Shown: positions 41,627-49,875, numbered from the stretch's first letter. The stretch is DNA of 64,000 nucleotides from Paenibacillus pinihumi DSM 23905 = JCM 16419 (GCF_000422505.1 NZ_KE383865.1:468726-532725); one strand, 5' to 3'. The notes: a model not told the origin generated them from the sequence alone. Numbers and translations: made by a program.

Positions 41627-42730
41627 TCATCTCCTTGGCTGAAACTTGCCGTAAATCCACAAATAGCCTAACAAGCAGACCGGAAGTACATATTCAAAGC
41701 CAAATCCGATCCACATGAGCCGCTCCTGCAGGTCGTCGCTGGCAGAGAACGTGGGCTTGAGGAGATAGGTGATGACAGCAAGCCCCACACAAATGATTTG
41801 GAGATGGAGGGTTTTCTTCTTGCCCCCGAGCATCCAGCTTGTGCATTCAACTGTAAGGTACAAGCAGGGTATCCATACCATAGAGAAGAAGAAAATGTAA
41901 AAGGCGATAAATAGCACCTCAATCCGCTCCACAAACCGGAATTCAATCGAAGACAGCATACTGATAACCGGCTCATTGTACTGAATGAATTCGTCCGGAC
42001 TGTAGAACAGCAGGCAGATTACCGTAATGAACAGGTACAAGCCCATTGTTATGGAATTGGACACCCACATGCCGGCGACTGCTTGCTTTTTGTTTTTTAA
42101 ATACGGGTATAGAAAAAAAGCGGCGATTATGCCGAGGCTTGGGTAAATCAAGGCTTTGAGGGCGATGAATACAGGGCCCCAGCCTTCCTTGATCACAGGC
42201 AGCAAATGCAGCAAATGACCATTTTTAAGCGGGAGCAGATAAATGAAAGGAACCCAGAGCGACATCAGAAAAATGACCACGACATACCGCCCGACAGCGA
42301 TGATCTGATTGTTAAGTACGGCGTAGCTTGGTATCAGCATCAATACCATCAAGGTAAAGGAGGAGGTATTGGGCAGCAGCCATGTTTTCGTAATGAGTAC
42401 CGTCCGGTTTAATCCGTCAAAAGTCAGCAGAACGAAATAACAGGCCATTAGGAGCGCGGCCAGTTTGCCGGCCCATTTGCCTAAAGTCCGGGAGATTAAT
42501 TCCAGAATCGTCTCGTCCTGGCCGTTCTTCATCACCATAACAATGACTGTGCCTGCAACCCCCGCAATGATCCATCCGATAATAATCGCGATCCATCCGT
42601 CAGTTCCGGCTGCTTTCACCAGATTGCCGGGCAAAGACAGAACGGCTACGCCAATTTGGATGCCGGAAATTATACAGATGAATTGAAGAATAGTAATAGA
42701 AGGCTTTTGTTTTTGAGCTTGAGCATTCAT
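41627..42730 (-). CDS. gerB: Spore germination permease, GerB (GerAB) family
   Basis: A 367-residue integral membrane protein with about ten helices of the APC-type GerAB family. It opens ITILQFICIISGIQIGVAVL and has the conserved LPGNLVKAAGTDGW. GerB subunits bind the germinant, often an amino acid or sugar. The ATG overlaps the gerA stop by 4 nt, so translation is coupled. The ligand of this receptor is unknown. Confidence 0.92.
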   Translation of the reverse strand: MNAQAQKQKPSITILQFICIISGIQIGVAVLSLPGNLVKAAGTDGWIAIIIGWIIAGVAGTVIVMVMKNGQDETILELISRTLGKWAGKLAALLMACYFVLLTFDGLNRTVLITKTWLLPNTSSFTLMVLMLIPSYAVLNNQIIAVGRYVVVIFLMSLWVPFIYLLPLKNGHLLHLLPVIKEGWGPVFIALKALIYPSLGIIAAFFLYPYLKNKKQAVAGMWVSNSITMGLYLFITVICLLFYSPDEFIQYNEPVISMLSSIEFRFVERIEVLFIAFYIFFFSMVWIPCLYLTVECTSWMLGGKKKTLHLQIICVGLAVITYLLKPTFSASDDLQERLMWIGFGFEYVLPVCLLGYLWIYGKFQPRR

Positions 42731-44211
42731 TCCTGCTCCTCCTTGGTGCGGGTGTTTCCTTGTCTGACAGATTGGAGCGGAGCGCTTCCTTCCGGGCGCT
42801 TATTCATTTTCCATAGCGGCATGCGAATAATCGTATCCTTCCAATCCTTGATATGCAGCGGCGCAAGCGGCGTGCTGTAAGGCATTCCGAGGGATTTTAG
42901 TGTGATCAGATGTCCAACCATAGCCATAAGGCCCACAGTCAGACCGACGAATCCGAACATCGCTGCCAGGACCATCAACATGAACCGGACAAGCCGTACG
43001 GCGGCAACCATGTCATAGTTGGGCAAAATAAAGGAGGCAATGGCAGTAAATGAAACAATAATGACCATTGTGTTGCTGATCAGCCCTGCCTGAACCACAG
43101 CTTGGCCAATAACAATACCGCCTACAATGCCCACCGTCTGTCCGACTGGAGCAGGGAGACGGACTCCTGCCTCCCGCAGCATTTCCAGTGTAAGCTCCAT
43201 AATAATGGCTTCCAGGAACGGCGGGAAAGGGACACGGCCGCGTGATTCTCCTAATGTAAACAACAGCTTGAGAGGAATAATTTCGAAGTGGTAGGACACG
43301 ACTGCAATATAGAAGGCCGGCAGGAAGGCGGCCACAAAAAAGGCGAACATCCGCAATAACCGGATAAAAGTGGAAATCGACCAGCGTGTGCTGTAATCAT
43401 CCACGCTTTGAAAAAACGACATGAACGATACCGGAGCGACAATAACGCTGGGCGAACGGTCAAGGACAACGACACAGCGGCCCTGCAAAATCTGGGAAGC
43501 AGCAGCATCAGGCCGCTCGGTTGTCATGAATTGCGGGAAAATCGAGTATGGATCATCTTCAACAAACTCCGCCAGCTCTCCCGTATTAATGATGACATCG
43601 ACAGTGATCGCTCGAATACGCTCCTCCAGGCTGTTAATAAATTGTTTGTTGGTTACATCCTCAAGATACAGAATGGAAACCTCAGTCCGTCCCCGTTTGC
43701 CGACCGTAAGTTTCCGTATTTTTAATTCGCGGTTGGGGATGTAGCGGCGAATGAGCGCAATATTTTGCCCTCCAGTCTCAACAAAGCCCTGATGTGCTCC
43801 TTTCAGGGAGGATTCCATCTGGGGGTCCTCAATCGCGCGCTGCGGCCAGCCTCTCGTATCCAGGGAGTAGGCTTCCGTCCTGCCGTCAACGAAGAGAGTG
43901 CTAAAGCCATTAAGCAGATTTTGTTCCACTCTCATCCATGTCTCAACCGTCATGATATGTCCCACATTCATAATGAGCTTGCCGCCGGCCTGGCCCGATC
44001 CTTCTTCAAATTGCAGCGGCCGCAATATATCGTGGTTAATGGCGTTTTTATCGCTTAATCCGTCCATAAAGACGAGCAGTCCCTGCTCACCAGTCTGCTT
44101 GATGCCAAATTCCCGGAAGATCAGGTCGGGCGTGTCATTAAAATGTTCCCTCAAGTGGCTGATGACGCTATTTAAATCTGTTGCAATGCAGTCGTTAACT
44201 TTTTCAGCCAT
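42727..44211 (-). CDS. gerA: Spore germination protein, GerA (GerAA) family
   Basis: A 494-residue protein. The large N-terminal soluble domain (through about residue 280, with KGAHQGFVETGGQNIALIRR) is followed by about five membrane helices. Family motifs include RGRVPFPPFLEAIIMELTLE and GQTVGIVGGIVIGQAVVQAG. It is the A subunit of the germinant receptor and probably part of its ion channel. AAGGAGG lies about 11 nt before the ATG. As usual for the family, expression is expected in the forespore (sigma-G), but I could not define a clear sigma-G promoter. Confidence 0.93.
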   Translation of the reverse strand: MAEKVNDCIATDLNSVISHLREHFNDTPDLIFREFGIKQTGEQGLLVFMDGLSDKNAINHDILRPLQFEEGSGQAGGKLIMNVGHIMTVETWMRVEQNLLNGFSTLFVDGRTEAYSLDTRGWPQRAIEDPQMESSLKGAHQGFVETGGQNIALIRRYIPNRELKIRKLTVGKRGRTEVSILYLEDVTNKQFINSLEERIRAITVDVIINTGELAEFVEDDPYSIFPQFMTTERPDAAASQILQGRCVVVLDRSPSVIVAPVSFMSFFQSVDDYSTRWSISTFIRLLRMFAFFVAAFLPAFYIAVVSYHFEIIPLKLLFTLGESRGRVPFPPFLEAIIMELTLEMLREAGVRLPAPVGQTVGIVGGIVIGQAVVQAGLISNTMVIIVSFTAIASFILPNYDMVAAVRLVRFMLMVLAAMFGFVGLTVGLMAMVGHLITLKSLGMPYSTPLAPLHIKDWKDTIIRMPLWKMNKRPEGSAPLQSVRQGNTRTKEEQE

Positions 44212-44518
44212 GATGGTTATTTCCTCCTTAAGTCAGTCTTCATGCCGCCCTGATCACTTATGAACACGGATGTCAAAGTCTCATATAGGTTTCCATTAAC
44301 GGCAAAAATTATTCCGCATAAAGGGGACAGCAGATCGCCGTCAAGTGTGGGGAAGGAGGAGGAACATAGATAAACGTTCCACATGTAACAAGATTAAGCG
44401 GGGGCAATCAAGCCGGTTCTACATGATCCGACGAATCGGCTGCAGCTTGCCGCGCGTAAAGCGGCAAATGCTGTTGGAGTATAGGAGAAGCAGTTTCCAA
44501 GTAAAAGCGTCCCATTGC
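44212..44518. other. Upstream region of the ger operon, no gene seen
   Basis: About 300 nt lie between gerA and the terminator of the next minus-strand gene. No ORF with a ribosome site, repeat or clear sigma-G promoter could be supported. Confidence 0.4.
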
Positions 44519-44551
44519 AAAAAGAACCCGATCCAAAATGGATCGGGTTCT
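44519..44551 (-). terminator. Rho-independent terminator
   Basis: AGAACCCGATCC/GGATCGGGTTCT is a perfect 12-bp stem followed by five T on the minus strand. It lies just past the second-frame stop of the frameshifted gene at 44561. Confidence 0.85.
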
Positions 44552-44560
44552 GAAAGAGCA

Positions 44561-44831
44561 TCATAAAGCGCGTTGCTGCCGGATTGCTTCCTGCCGGGCC
44601 GCTTCCTCAGGCGATACCCGTTGAGGAAAAGGGAAGCAGCGGCCGCAGCAGATGGGAATAGGGAACCTCCGGCTCGATATGAAAGACACAATCGGTAAAG
44701 CTGCACCGGTCATAGTCGAAATACAGCGATGTGACGCGGATGCGGCAGCGTGTAAATGTGCATCCGATAAAATGGTAATTTTCAAAATGTATGTCCTCAT
44801 CTGTAAAGTTTTTGTGTATGATGTGATCCAT
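44561..44831 (-). pseudogene. Small pentapeptide-like protein gene, probably frameshifted
   Basis: The ATG at 44831 has AGGAGG 7 nt upstream. The frame encodes 74 residues (to 44607) with a repeat-like pattern (FENYHFIGCTFTRCRI, YDRCSFTDCVFHIE) reminiscent of pentapeptide repeats. In a T4 run within CCCTTTTCC the likely frame shifts by +1: removing one T continues as FPQRVSPEEAARQEAIRQQR to a stop at 44561, just before the terminator. The continued tail and the terminator position favour a frameshift or sequencing error over a natural short end. Confidence 0.6.
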
Positions 44832-45056
44832 TGCTTTCCCTCCTATAAATCAAATCTTGTATCTTCCGAGTCTTCCAGAAGGTAGAATATATCCATTTTA
44901 GCAGAAGCCTGATGTAATAAGGTGTCGCTTCTTGGGCGTGGATTTTGTAACATTTATGCGGATCTAATCTGTCTGCAAGAATAGGTTATTGTCCGGTTCA
45001 AAGCCGTGCAATTGCTCATATGCTGGTTTTGTAAACACCGAAAGGAGAGATCGACT

Positions 45057-45158
45057 ATGTCAGCAGTAGGCGGATTGGGCGGCTGGGGTACTTCCACTGG
45101 TGCTATCCTGGTTCTTTTCATTCTTCTTGTTATCATTAGCTGCACAGTATTTCTGTAA
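45057..45158 (+). CDS. YjcZ family small sporulation protein
   Basis: A 33-residue peptide, MSAVGGLGGWGTSTGAILVL followed by a hydrophobic tail ending in CTVFL. The Gly-rich N-terminus and single transmembrane segment match the YjcZ family of Bacillales sporulation peptides. AAAGGAGAG lies 7 nt before the ATG, and a terminator follows within 30 nt. It is probably membrane-inserted in the mother cell or spore; its precise role is not known. Confidence 0.85.
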   Translation: MSAVGGLGGWGTSTGAILVLFILLVIISCTVFL

Positions 45159-45183
45159 TCATTCCAGATAGTATGTTTCAAAA

Positions 45184-45211
45184 GCCTCCAGGCCGGCGCC
45201 TGGGGGTTTTT
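45184..45211 (+). terminator. Terminator of the YjcZ-type gene
   Basis: CCTCCAGGC pairs with GCCTGGGGG around CGGC, followed by five T. Confidence 0.8.
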
Positions 45212-45334
45212 CGTTTAGGTCAATGATCATTACCCCTTTTGCACAGGAACGAAACTCCAAACCAATCTTTTTTTCCTGCATATAGTAAAAATAGAAAGAT
45301 AATATAAGATAGGTTGTAGAGGGGGAGATGCTTT

Positions 45335-45736
45335 ATGCATCCTTTTGCACTAAGCTCTTTATGCGCTTTTATAGGTGCCATTTTGACCTTTTCCTTTGGC
45401 AATTGGCCTGAAGCACTGACACTGCTGTTAGTCTCTATGGGAATTGATTACATTGCGGGTATCGCCGCATCTCTTAAAGTTGGACAAGGACTGTGCAGCA
45501 AATCCTGCTTTTGGGTACTTGGCCGCAAAGGACTGACACTGCTTGTTATTTTGCTGGCCCACCGGATTGATGTGCTGCTTGAATCCGAAAATATGACCAT
45601 GGGCGCTGCGATTTACTTTTATTTGGCAAATGAAATCCTCTCGATTATTGAGCATAGCGGCAAGATCGGGCTGCCCATCCCCAAACAAATCAAGAATTTG
45701 ATTGAAGTTTTTAGAGATAAAGATCCCAAAAATTAG
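45335..45736 (+). CDS. Phage-type holin family protein (TcdE/holin_4)
   Basis: A 133-residue membrane protein with three to four hydrophobic helices. GIDYIAGIAASLKVGQGLCS and SIIEHSGKIGLPIPKQIKNL are typical of the holin_4 (phi29/TcdE) family. Outside phages such proteins can aid export of autolysins or spore-related lysis; no endolysin or phage genes are nearby. GGGGGAGATG precedes the ATG. Confidence 0.85.
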   Translation: MHPFALSSLCAFIGAILTFSFGNWPEALTLLLVSMGIDYIAGIAASLKVGQGLCSKSCFWVLGRKGLTLLVILLAHRIDVLLESENMTMGAAIYFYLANEILSIIEHSGKIGLPIPKQIKNLIEVFRDKDPKN

Positions 45737-45867
45737 TACGAAAATGTTCATGATTTTGTCATAAAGGCAAAAAAGTTTTGTTCAGCAATGAGTTTAAGCT
45801 TGAGAAAAACAGACAAACTTAGGTAATATAAGGGGTAGACATTAAGTTGTAGGGGGAGCACGCTACT

Positions 45868-46248
45868 ATGCAAAAATGGATTATGTTCGTTTTTTTCGCA
45901 GCCGCTTCCGTCTTGGCGTTATTTCTGTTGACATTTGGTCTTCCGGAAAAGCCTGTGGACGAGTCGGCTGGATTGGCGGAAGGGGTTTCATTGCTGAAAA
46001 TTAAAGCCTCTAACTATGAATTCGACCAAACAGAGTACAAGGTTGAAAAGGGTTCCAAAGTGAAGCTGCTGCTTCAAAATACGAACGGGATTCATGGTAT
46101 CGCAATCGAGAGCATGAACGTGACGTTGACAAAGGATAGTCCTTCTGCTGAAGTGGAATTTAATGAGCCGGGAACGTATCCGATTCATTGCAGCATTCCT
46201 TGCGGCGAAGGCCACTTGGAAATGAAGGCTGTTATTGTTGTTCAATAA
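45868..46248 (+). CDS. Membrane-anchored cupredoxin with CuA-type motif
   Basis: A 126-residue protein with an N-terminal membrane helix (MFVFFAAASVLALFLLTFGL) and an outer cupredoxin domain. The C-terminal motif CSIPCGEGHLEM fits C-x3-C-x3-H-x2-M, the binuclear CuA pattern of cytochrome oxidase subunit II; an earlier His lies in GIHGIAIE. There is only one helix and no oxidase genes nearby, so it may be an electron carrier or copper chaperone. GGGGGAG precedes the ATG. A terminator follows. Confidence 0.82.
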   Translation: MQKWIMFVFFAAASVLALFLLTFGLPEKPVDESAGLAEGVSLLKIKASNYEFDQTEYKVEKGSKVKLLLQNTNGIHGIAIESMNVTLTKDSPSAEVEFNEPGTYPIHCSIPCGEGHLEMKAVIVVQ

Positions 46249-46260
46249 GCATTCAAGCGT

Positions 46261-46286
46261 AAAAGGAGCCGCAAGGCTCCTTTTTT
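46261..46286 (+). terminator. Terminator of the cupredoxin gene
   Basis: AAAAGGAGCC and GGCTCCTTTT form the stem around GCAA, ending in six T. Confidence 0.88.
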
Positions 46287-46381
46287 CGAAATATACAGAA
46301 GTTTTAAGCTTCTTTTTTATAGTCGGCTTGTTATGCACAACGATGCTGTGCCTGCAAATCGGCACAGCCGTTTATGCTTGA

Positions 46382-46636
46382 TTAGGAGCGTGCTTTGCGG
46401 GCACGGCTGCCTGCAATAAGGGTATCGATAATGAAGCCGATAATCCCCCAGCTTATTACGGTCAACACGTACAGCGGCACGGCTCTGATTTCATGGATAT
46501 CAAACCAGAGTTCGGCGAACCATGCAGGTACACTCAGCATGAAGAAGAACATGTTATGCGGATCATAGCCGCTGTAGCTGAATAGACAAAGCGCCAGACT
46601 GAATAAGACGGCAATTAAAGTTGCGGGGTAGCGCAT
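46382..46636 (-). CDS. Small membrane protein of unknown function
   Basis: An 84-residue protein with two to three hydrophobic segments (LIAVLFSLALCLFSYSGY; VPLYVLTVISWGIIGFIIDT) and a basic C-terminus. I do not recognise a named family. AAAGGGG lies about 11 nt upstream of the ATG. It is divergent from the Dabb gene. Confidence 0.65.
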   Translation of the reverse strand: MRYPATLIAVLFSLALCLFSYSGYDPHNMFFFMLSVPAWFAELWFDIHEIRAVPLYVLTVISWGIIGFIIDTLIAGSRARKARS

Positions 46637-46739
46637 AACTACAGTGCCCCTTTCAGAAAAGTTCCGTTTCGGTTATTATGGGACAAAGGGGCTTTTGCCA
46701 TTCATAATCAGAAATTAAGGCCGAGGAGAGATGGGTTTT

Positions 46740-47027
46740 ATGATTACACATATCGTATTGTTCAAACTGAAGGATAACAGCCCGGAGAGTGTGGAGCGTA
46801 CTGCAGCGGTACTGCGCGCTATGGAAGGCCAAATCGAACAAATCAAATTCATTGAGGTTGGTCTGGATGTGCTTCACTCCGAGCGTTCTTATGATATTGC
46901 CTTGATCACCAAACATGACTCTATGGAAGATCTTCAGGCTTATCAGGTCCATCCGGTTCATAAAAAGGTAATCGAGCATATGACACAAGTCCGTGAAGCT
47001 TCTGTCAGCGTTGATTTTGTAAGCTAA
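46740..47027 (+). CDS. Dabb family protein (stress-responsive A/B barrel)
   Basis: A 95-residue single-domain protein. The start MITHIVLFKLKDNSPES and the later YDIALITKHDSMEDLQAYQV with the HPVHKKV segment match the dimeric ferredoxin-like Dabb family. ATG 46740 is chosen since homologues start MIxHIVLFK and GAGGAGAG lies about 9 nt upstream; ATG 46731 is the alternative. Function is unknown in bacteria. Confidence 0.85.
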   Translation: MITHIVLFKLKDNSPESVERTAAVLRAMEGQIEQIKFIEVGLDVLHSERSYDIALITKHDSMEDLQAYQVHPVHKKVIEHMTQVREASVSVDFVS

Positions 47028-47059
47028 ATTTTAAGTGATAGCCAATTGAGGGATGACGA

Positions 47060-47164
47060 ATGAGAGACGTGTACGAAATGCTGACTTATCTTCTGGTCGT
47101 CATTATCAGCTGTTTGGTAATGGGATTTTGGCTGAAGCGCAAAGGAAGCAAAAAGAATAAGTAG
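47060..47164 (+). CDS. Small single-pass membrane peptide
   Basis: A 34-residue peptide: MRDVYEMLTYLLVVIISCLV, then a basic Lys-rich end. One transmembrane segment is evident. GAGGG lies 7 nt before the ATG, and the gene sits 33 nt after the Dabb gene and 18 nt before the HepT-like gene, so it probably belongs to that operon. I do not recognise the family. Confidence 0.6.
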   Translation: MRDVYEMLTYLLVVIISCLVMGFWLKRKGSKKNK

Positions 47165-47182
47165 AAAGCAGGTACATAGGGC

Positions 47183-47605
47183 ATGTACTATGTAAACCAA
47201 GAGCAAATTGAGCAGCGTCTGGCTGTCATTCCCGATCTGGCTGCTGCCTTAGAGGGACTGGCAAAGCATTGGGACGGATCACTTCTTCAGGGTCTGGCCC
47301 AGGAGCGGGCCCTCCATCTGGCGATTGAGACGGTAACCGATGTCGGGAGCTGCCTCATTGACGGCTTTATTATGAGGGACGCCAGCAGCTATGAGGATAT
47401 TATTGATATTATCCATGGTGAATCCGTATTTCCTGGTGAGCTGTACGGGACGTTGCAGGAACTGGTCAAGCTGCGCAAGCCATTAGCGCAAGAATATTAC
47501 ATATGGTCCCGCAGCGAACTGCATCCGCTGTCCGCTGTTCTGCCGGATATTCTTGGCCGTTTTGCAGAAGCGGTAAAGAGTTATTTGGCTCGCGAACTGG
47601 TATAA
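47183..47605 (+). CDS. HepT-like protein (DUF86, YutE group) lacking the catalytic His
   Basis: A 140-residue helical protein starting MYYVNQEQIEQRLAVIPDLA with GSCLIDGFIMRDASSYEDII, the DUF86/HepT pattern. In HepT toxins the RNase motif is R-x4-H-x-Y; here it reads RKPLAQEY, so the His is Gln. No MntA antitoxin gene is adjacent. It is therefore likely a YutE-type housekeeping member without toxin activity. It follows the small membrane peptide closely. Confidence 0.78.
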   Translation: MYYVNQEQIEQRLAVIPDLAAALEGLAKHWDGSLLQGLAQERALHLAIETVTDVGSCLIDGFIMRDASSYEDIIDIIHGESVFPGELYGTLQELVKLRKPLAQEYYIWSRSELHPLSAVLPDILGRFAEAVKSYLARELV

Positions 47606-47742
47606 GTAATGCGTTTTTTAGGTTTTGCAATCTTGCAATCGTTAAGTTAAAATACAAGTATGTCCAGCCATGATGCGAAGGAAATTCGGCATGATGGCTT
47701 TTGTTTTTATGCGACTTTATTTTTAGCGAGGGTGGTGATGGT

Positions 47743-48411
47743 ATGGATAACAAATCGATGTTACAGGCAAAAGAAGGGATTCGGCCGGACGGATCAACAC
47801 GCCAGGCTGTACTGCTGCTGCTCAAGACCAAAGGCCCCAGCTCTGTAGGCGATTTGGCCCGTGAGCTCGGAATAACCGAAATGGCAGTCCGGCGCCATCT
47901 CACTTCGCTGGAACGTGACGACAGTATCAGATCCAATATTGTTCGCCAGCCAATGGGCCGCCCAGCCCATATTTTCAGTTTGACTGAGGTTGGAGAGAAC
48001 CTTTTCCCAAAAAATTATGTGTCCTTGACACTCGACTTCCTTGAAGATTTGGAAGATGATCCGGATATGGGGGGAACAGTCTCCCGCTTATTTGAAAGCC
48101 GTAAGCAAAAGCTGTTCCAGCGTTATTTGCCTTACATGGAGGGCAAACCGCTTGAAGAGCGTGTAGAAGAGCTGGCCAAGATTCAAAATGCTGGCGGATA
48201 TATGGTCGAGGTCGATACGAGCTGCAAGGACGAATATGTCATGCATGAATACAATTGCCCCATAGGCTTGGTGGCGAATCGTTATGAGCAGGCGTGCAAC
48301 TGTGAGCTGGTTTTGTTCAAAGAGCTGCTCAGGGCGCCGGTTGAACGTACGGAATGTCTGGCTAAAGGCGGGGGCAAGTGCACCTACCGGATTTCGAAAA
48401 ATGCGGACTGA
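47743..48411 (+). CDS. SufR-like helix-turn-helix regulator with Fe-S cysteines
   Basis: A 222-residue regulator. The N-terminal winged helix (SSVGDLARELGITEMAVRRH, then GRPAHIFSLTEVGENLFP) is of the DeoR/SufR type. The C-terminal half has clustered cysteines, C-x12-C-x-C (CPIGLVANRYEQAC) and ECLAKGGGKC, which resemble the Fe-S site of SufR-type repressors. It probably senses iron-sulfur status. ATG 47743 follows GAGGGTGG. A large terminator lies downstream. Confidence 0.82.
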   Translation: MDNKSMLQAKEGIRPDGSTRQAVLLLLKTKGPSSVGDLARELGITEMAVRRHLTSLERDDSIRSNIVRQPMGRPAHIFSLTEVGENLFPKNYVSLTLDFLEDLEDDPDMGGTVSRLFESRKQKLFQRYLPYMEGKPLEERVEELAKIQNAGGYMVEVDTSCKDEYVMHEYNCPIGLVANRYEQACNCELVLFKELLRAPVERTECLAKGGGKCTYRISKNAD

Positions 48412-48482
48412 TCGTCCATAATCCCAATTGAAATTCGTTAATGATCTATTGTTGTAATCATCTTGATTTTATATTTTAATTC

Positions 48483-48559
48483 AAAACCTGCTTCTTGCAG
48501 CATTCTGCTTTTTGCCCTTTTTACGGCAAAGCAGTGAATGTTGCAGGGCAGGTTTTTTT
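48483..48559 (+). terminator. Large multi-stem terminator
   Basis: AAACCTGC/GCAGGTTT, TGCAGCATTC/GAATGTTGCA and an inner TTTTTGCC/GGCAAA stack form a long hairpin ended by seven T, about 70 nt past the SufR-like gene. Confidence 0.8.
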
Positions 48560-48641
48560 GTTGTTTTACTGGCCAATAAGGATTGCTAAGTAAACGGATG
48601 CTGCTTTTAGGATTAAGATTCATCGCAGTAAAGTACCTGGC

Positions 48642-48766
48642 GGAGAGATAAAGGGGGGTTCCGGAGAAACGAAAGTGGTTGCCTTTAAAGAGTGATTTTA
48701 ACAAATACTAATCGGATTCAAAAAAATCACTCTTTAACAGCAAACGGAGGAACCCCTTTATCTCGC
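48642..48766 (+). repeat. Hairpin repeat copy E
   Basis: Outer arms GAGATAAAGGGG and CCCCTTTATCTC with TTCC/GGAA; left internal segment GGAGAAACGAAAGTGGTTGCC; inner arms AAGAGTGATTTT/AAAATCACTCTT; right internal segment TAACAGCAAACGGA. The central TTGC/GCAA replaces the TCGC/GCGA pair of the other copies, a compensating change. It lies outside the EPS locus. Confidence 0.82.
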
Positions 48767-48932
48767 AGCTTTTTCCCCAGTTGCAGATTATCAATCATTT
48801 GCTATCCGTTAGACTACACATGTTAATTTTTCAAATCCACCAAATCGTTGTGTCAAAACAAGCCCATGCTGACTATACTGTCATTACGAATTGGGCATTC
48901 GTCCAGAAGCCAACAGGAAGGAGCACACCACT

Positions 48933-49427
48933 ATGATCATAACGATCTGTGTATGCATCGCTACCGCAGCCTTTACAGCTTTAGCAATAGCGATGATCCT
49001 CTCCATGCGCTCCATTGTCCGGCAAGTAAGTGGGATTGCACACCAAACCGAGATGCTGAGGCAGCAATCGGCAGAGCTTTTAGGGGAGCTTCGCCGGGTG
49101 TTAACAGATGCCGAGGAGGCCGTAACCAGCACAGGTAAGCAAATGAAGGTTTTTATTCATTCGGCCTCCCAGCTAGGGGAAGCCTTCAGCCGTACCGCCG
49201 GGGCCGTGAATGAGCTGTCAGGCGCGGTAACACGGACAGCGGCTGACAGGGTGAAGAAAACAGCTAACAAATACGGTCCTCATATTGACGAAGCCTTAAA
49301 TTGGGCTGAGGCCGGCCTCACAGTCTGGCACTGGTGGCAAAAGAAATGTTCCGCTGCATCGAAATCCGCTGCATTATCCGGACAGGACGAAGGGCACGAT
49401 AAATACGAAAGGAGCGAATCATCATGA
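48933..49427 (+). CDS. DUF948 domain protein
   Basis: A 164-residue protein. An N-terminal membrane helix (IITICVCIATAAFTALAIAM) precedes a coiled-coil-like helical domain (QTEMLRQQSAELLGELRRVL; VNELSGAVTRTAADRVKK), the DUF948 arrangement of Bacillales general-stress proteins. ATG 48933 follows AAGGAG by about 10 nt. It overlaps the YtxH gene by 4 nt, the usual pairing. Its function is not known. Confidence 0.82.
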   Translation: MIITICVCIATAAFTALAIAMILSMRSIVRQVSGIAHQTEMLRQQSAELLGELRRVLTDAEEAVTSTGKQMKVFIHSASQLGEAFSRTAGAVNELSGAVTRTAADRVKKTANKYGPHIDEALNWAEAGLTVWHWWQKKCSAASKSAALSGQDEGHDKYERSESS

Positions 49428-49813
49428 CAAGTGGCAAAAAGACAAAAGGTTACCTGCTTGCAGCCCTTGCAGGCGGCATCGCCGGGGCAGTTGGAGCATT
49501 GCTGTTTGCGCCCAAATCCGGCAAGGAGCTTCGCCGTGACATCGCGGACGGCGCTTCCCAGGTCGGAGAGAAGACGGTTCAGCTTGCCGGTCAGGCGAAG
49601 GATGGAACAGTCCGTTTGGCCCATCAGATTGGACATCAGACATCTCACTTGGCAGGCAAGGCCAAAGATTCCGCATCACAGGCTATTCATAACTTGAGAT
49701 CATGGAAGGAACACCGCGGTACAGAAGAAGCCGAAGTAGCTGAGGTGTCGGCAACTCAAGCCCTTGAATCCGATCTGGAGGAAACTGTGCTTGAAGATGA
49801 AGCACGTTCCTGA
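49424..49813 (+). CDS. YtxH domain general-stress protein
   Basis: A 129-residue protein. The N-terminal hydrophobic segment GYLLAALAGGIAGAVGALLF with APKSGKELRRDI is the YtxH signature, followed by an amphipathic stretch with AKD repeats and an acidic tail. It is usually sigma-B-controlled and membrane-associated. It is coupled to the DUF948 gene by a 4-nt overlap. Confidence 0.88.
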   Translation: MTSGKKTKGYLLAALAGGIAGAVGALLFAPKSGKELRRDIADGASQVGEKTVQLAGQAKDGTVRLAHQIGHQTSHLAGKAKDSASQAIHNLRSWKEHRGTEEAEVAEVSATQALESDLEETVLEDEARS

Positions 49814-49818
49814 AAATG

Positions 49819-49875
49819 AATCAGACAGCAGCCCGATCTGAAAAAGTATCTTTCAGATCGGGCTGCTGTCTGATT
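49819..49875. repeat. Perfect 25-bp inverted repeat without T run
   Basis: Two perfect 25-nt arms (starting AATCAGACAGCAGCCCGATC) flank the 7-nt loop AAGTATC immediately after the YtxH stop. No T run follows on either strand, so classic termination is uncertain; it may protect the mRNA 3' end. Confidence 0.85.

Noticed and set aside
45335-45736. Prophage remnant
   Set aside because: The holin-family gene stands alone; no endolysin, structural or integrase genes are nearby.
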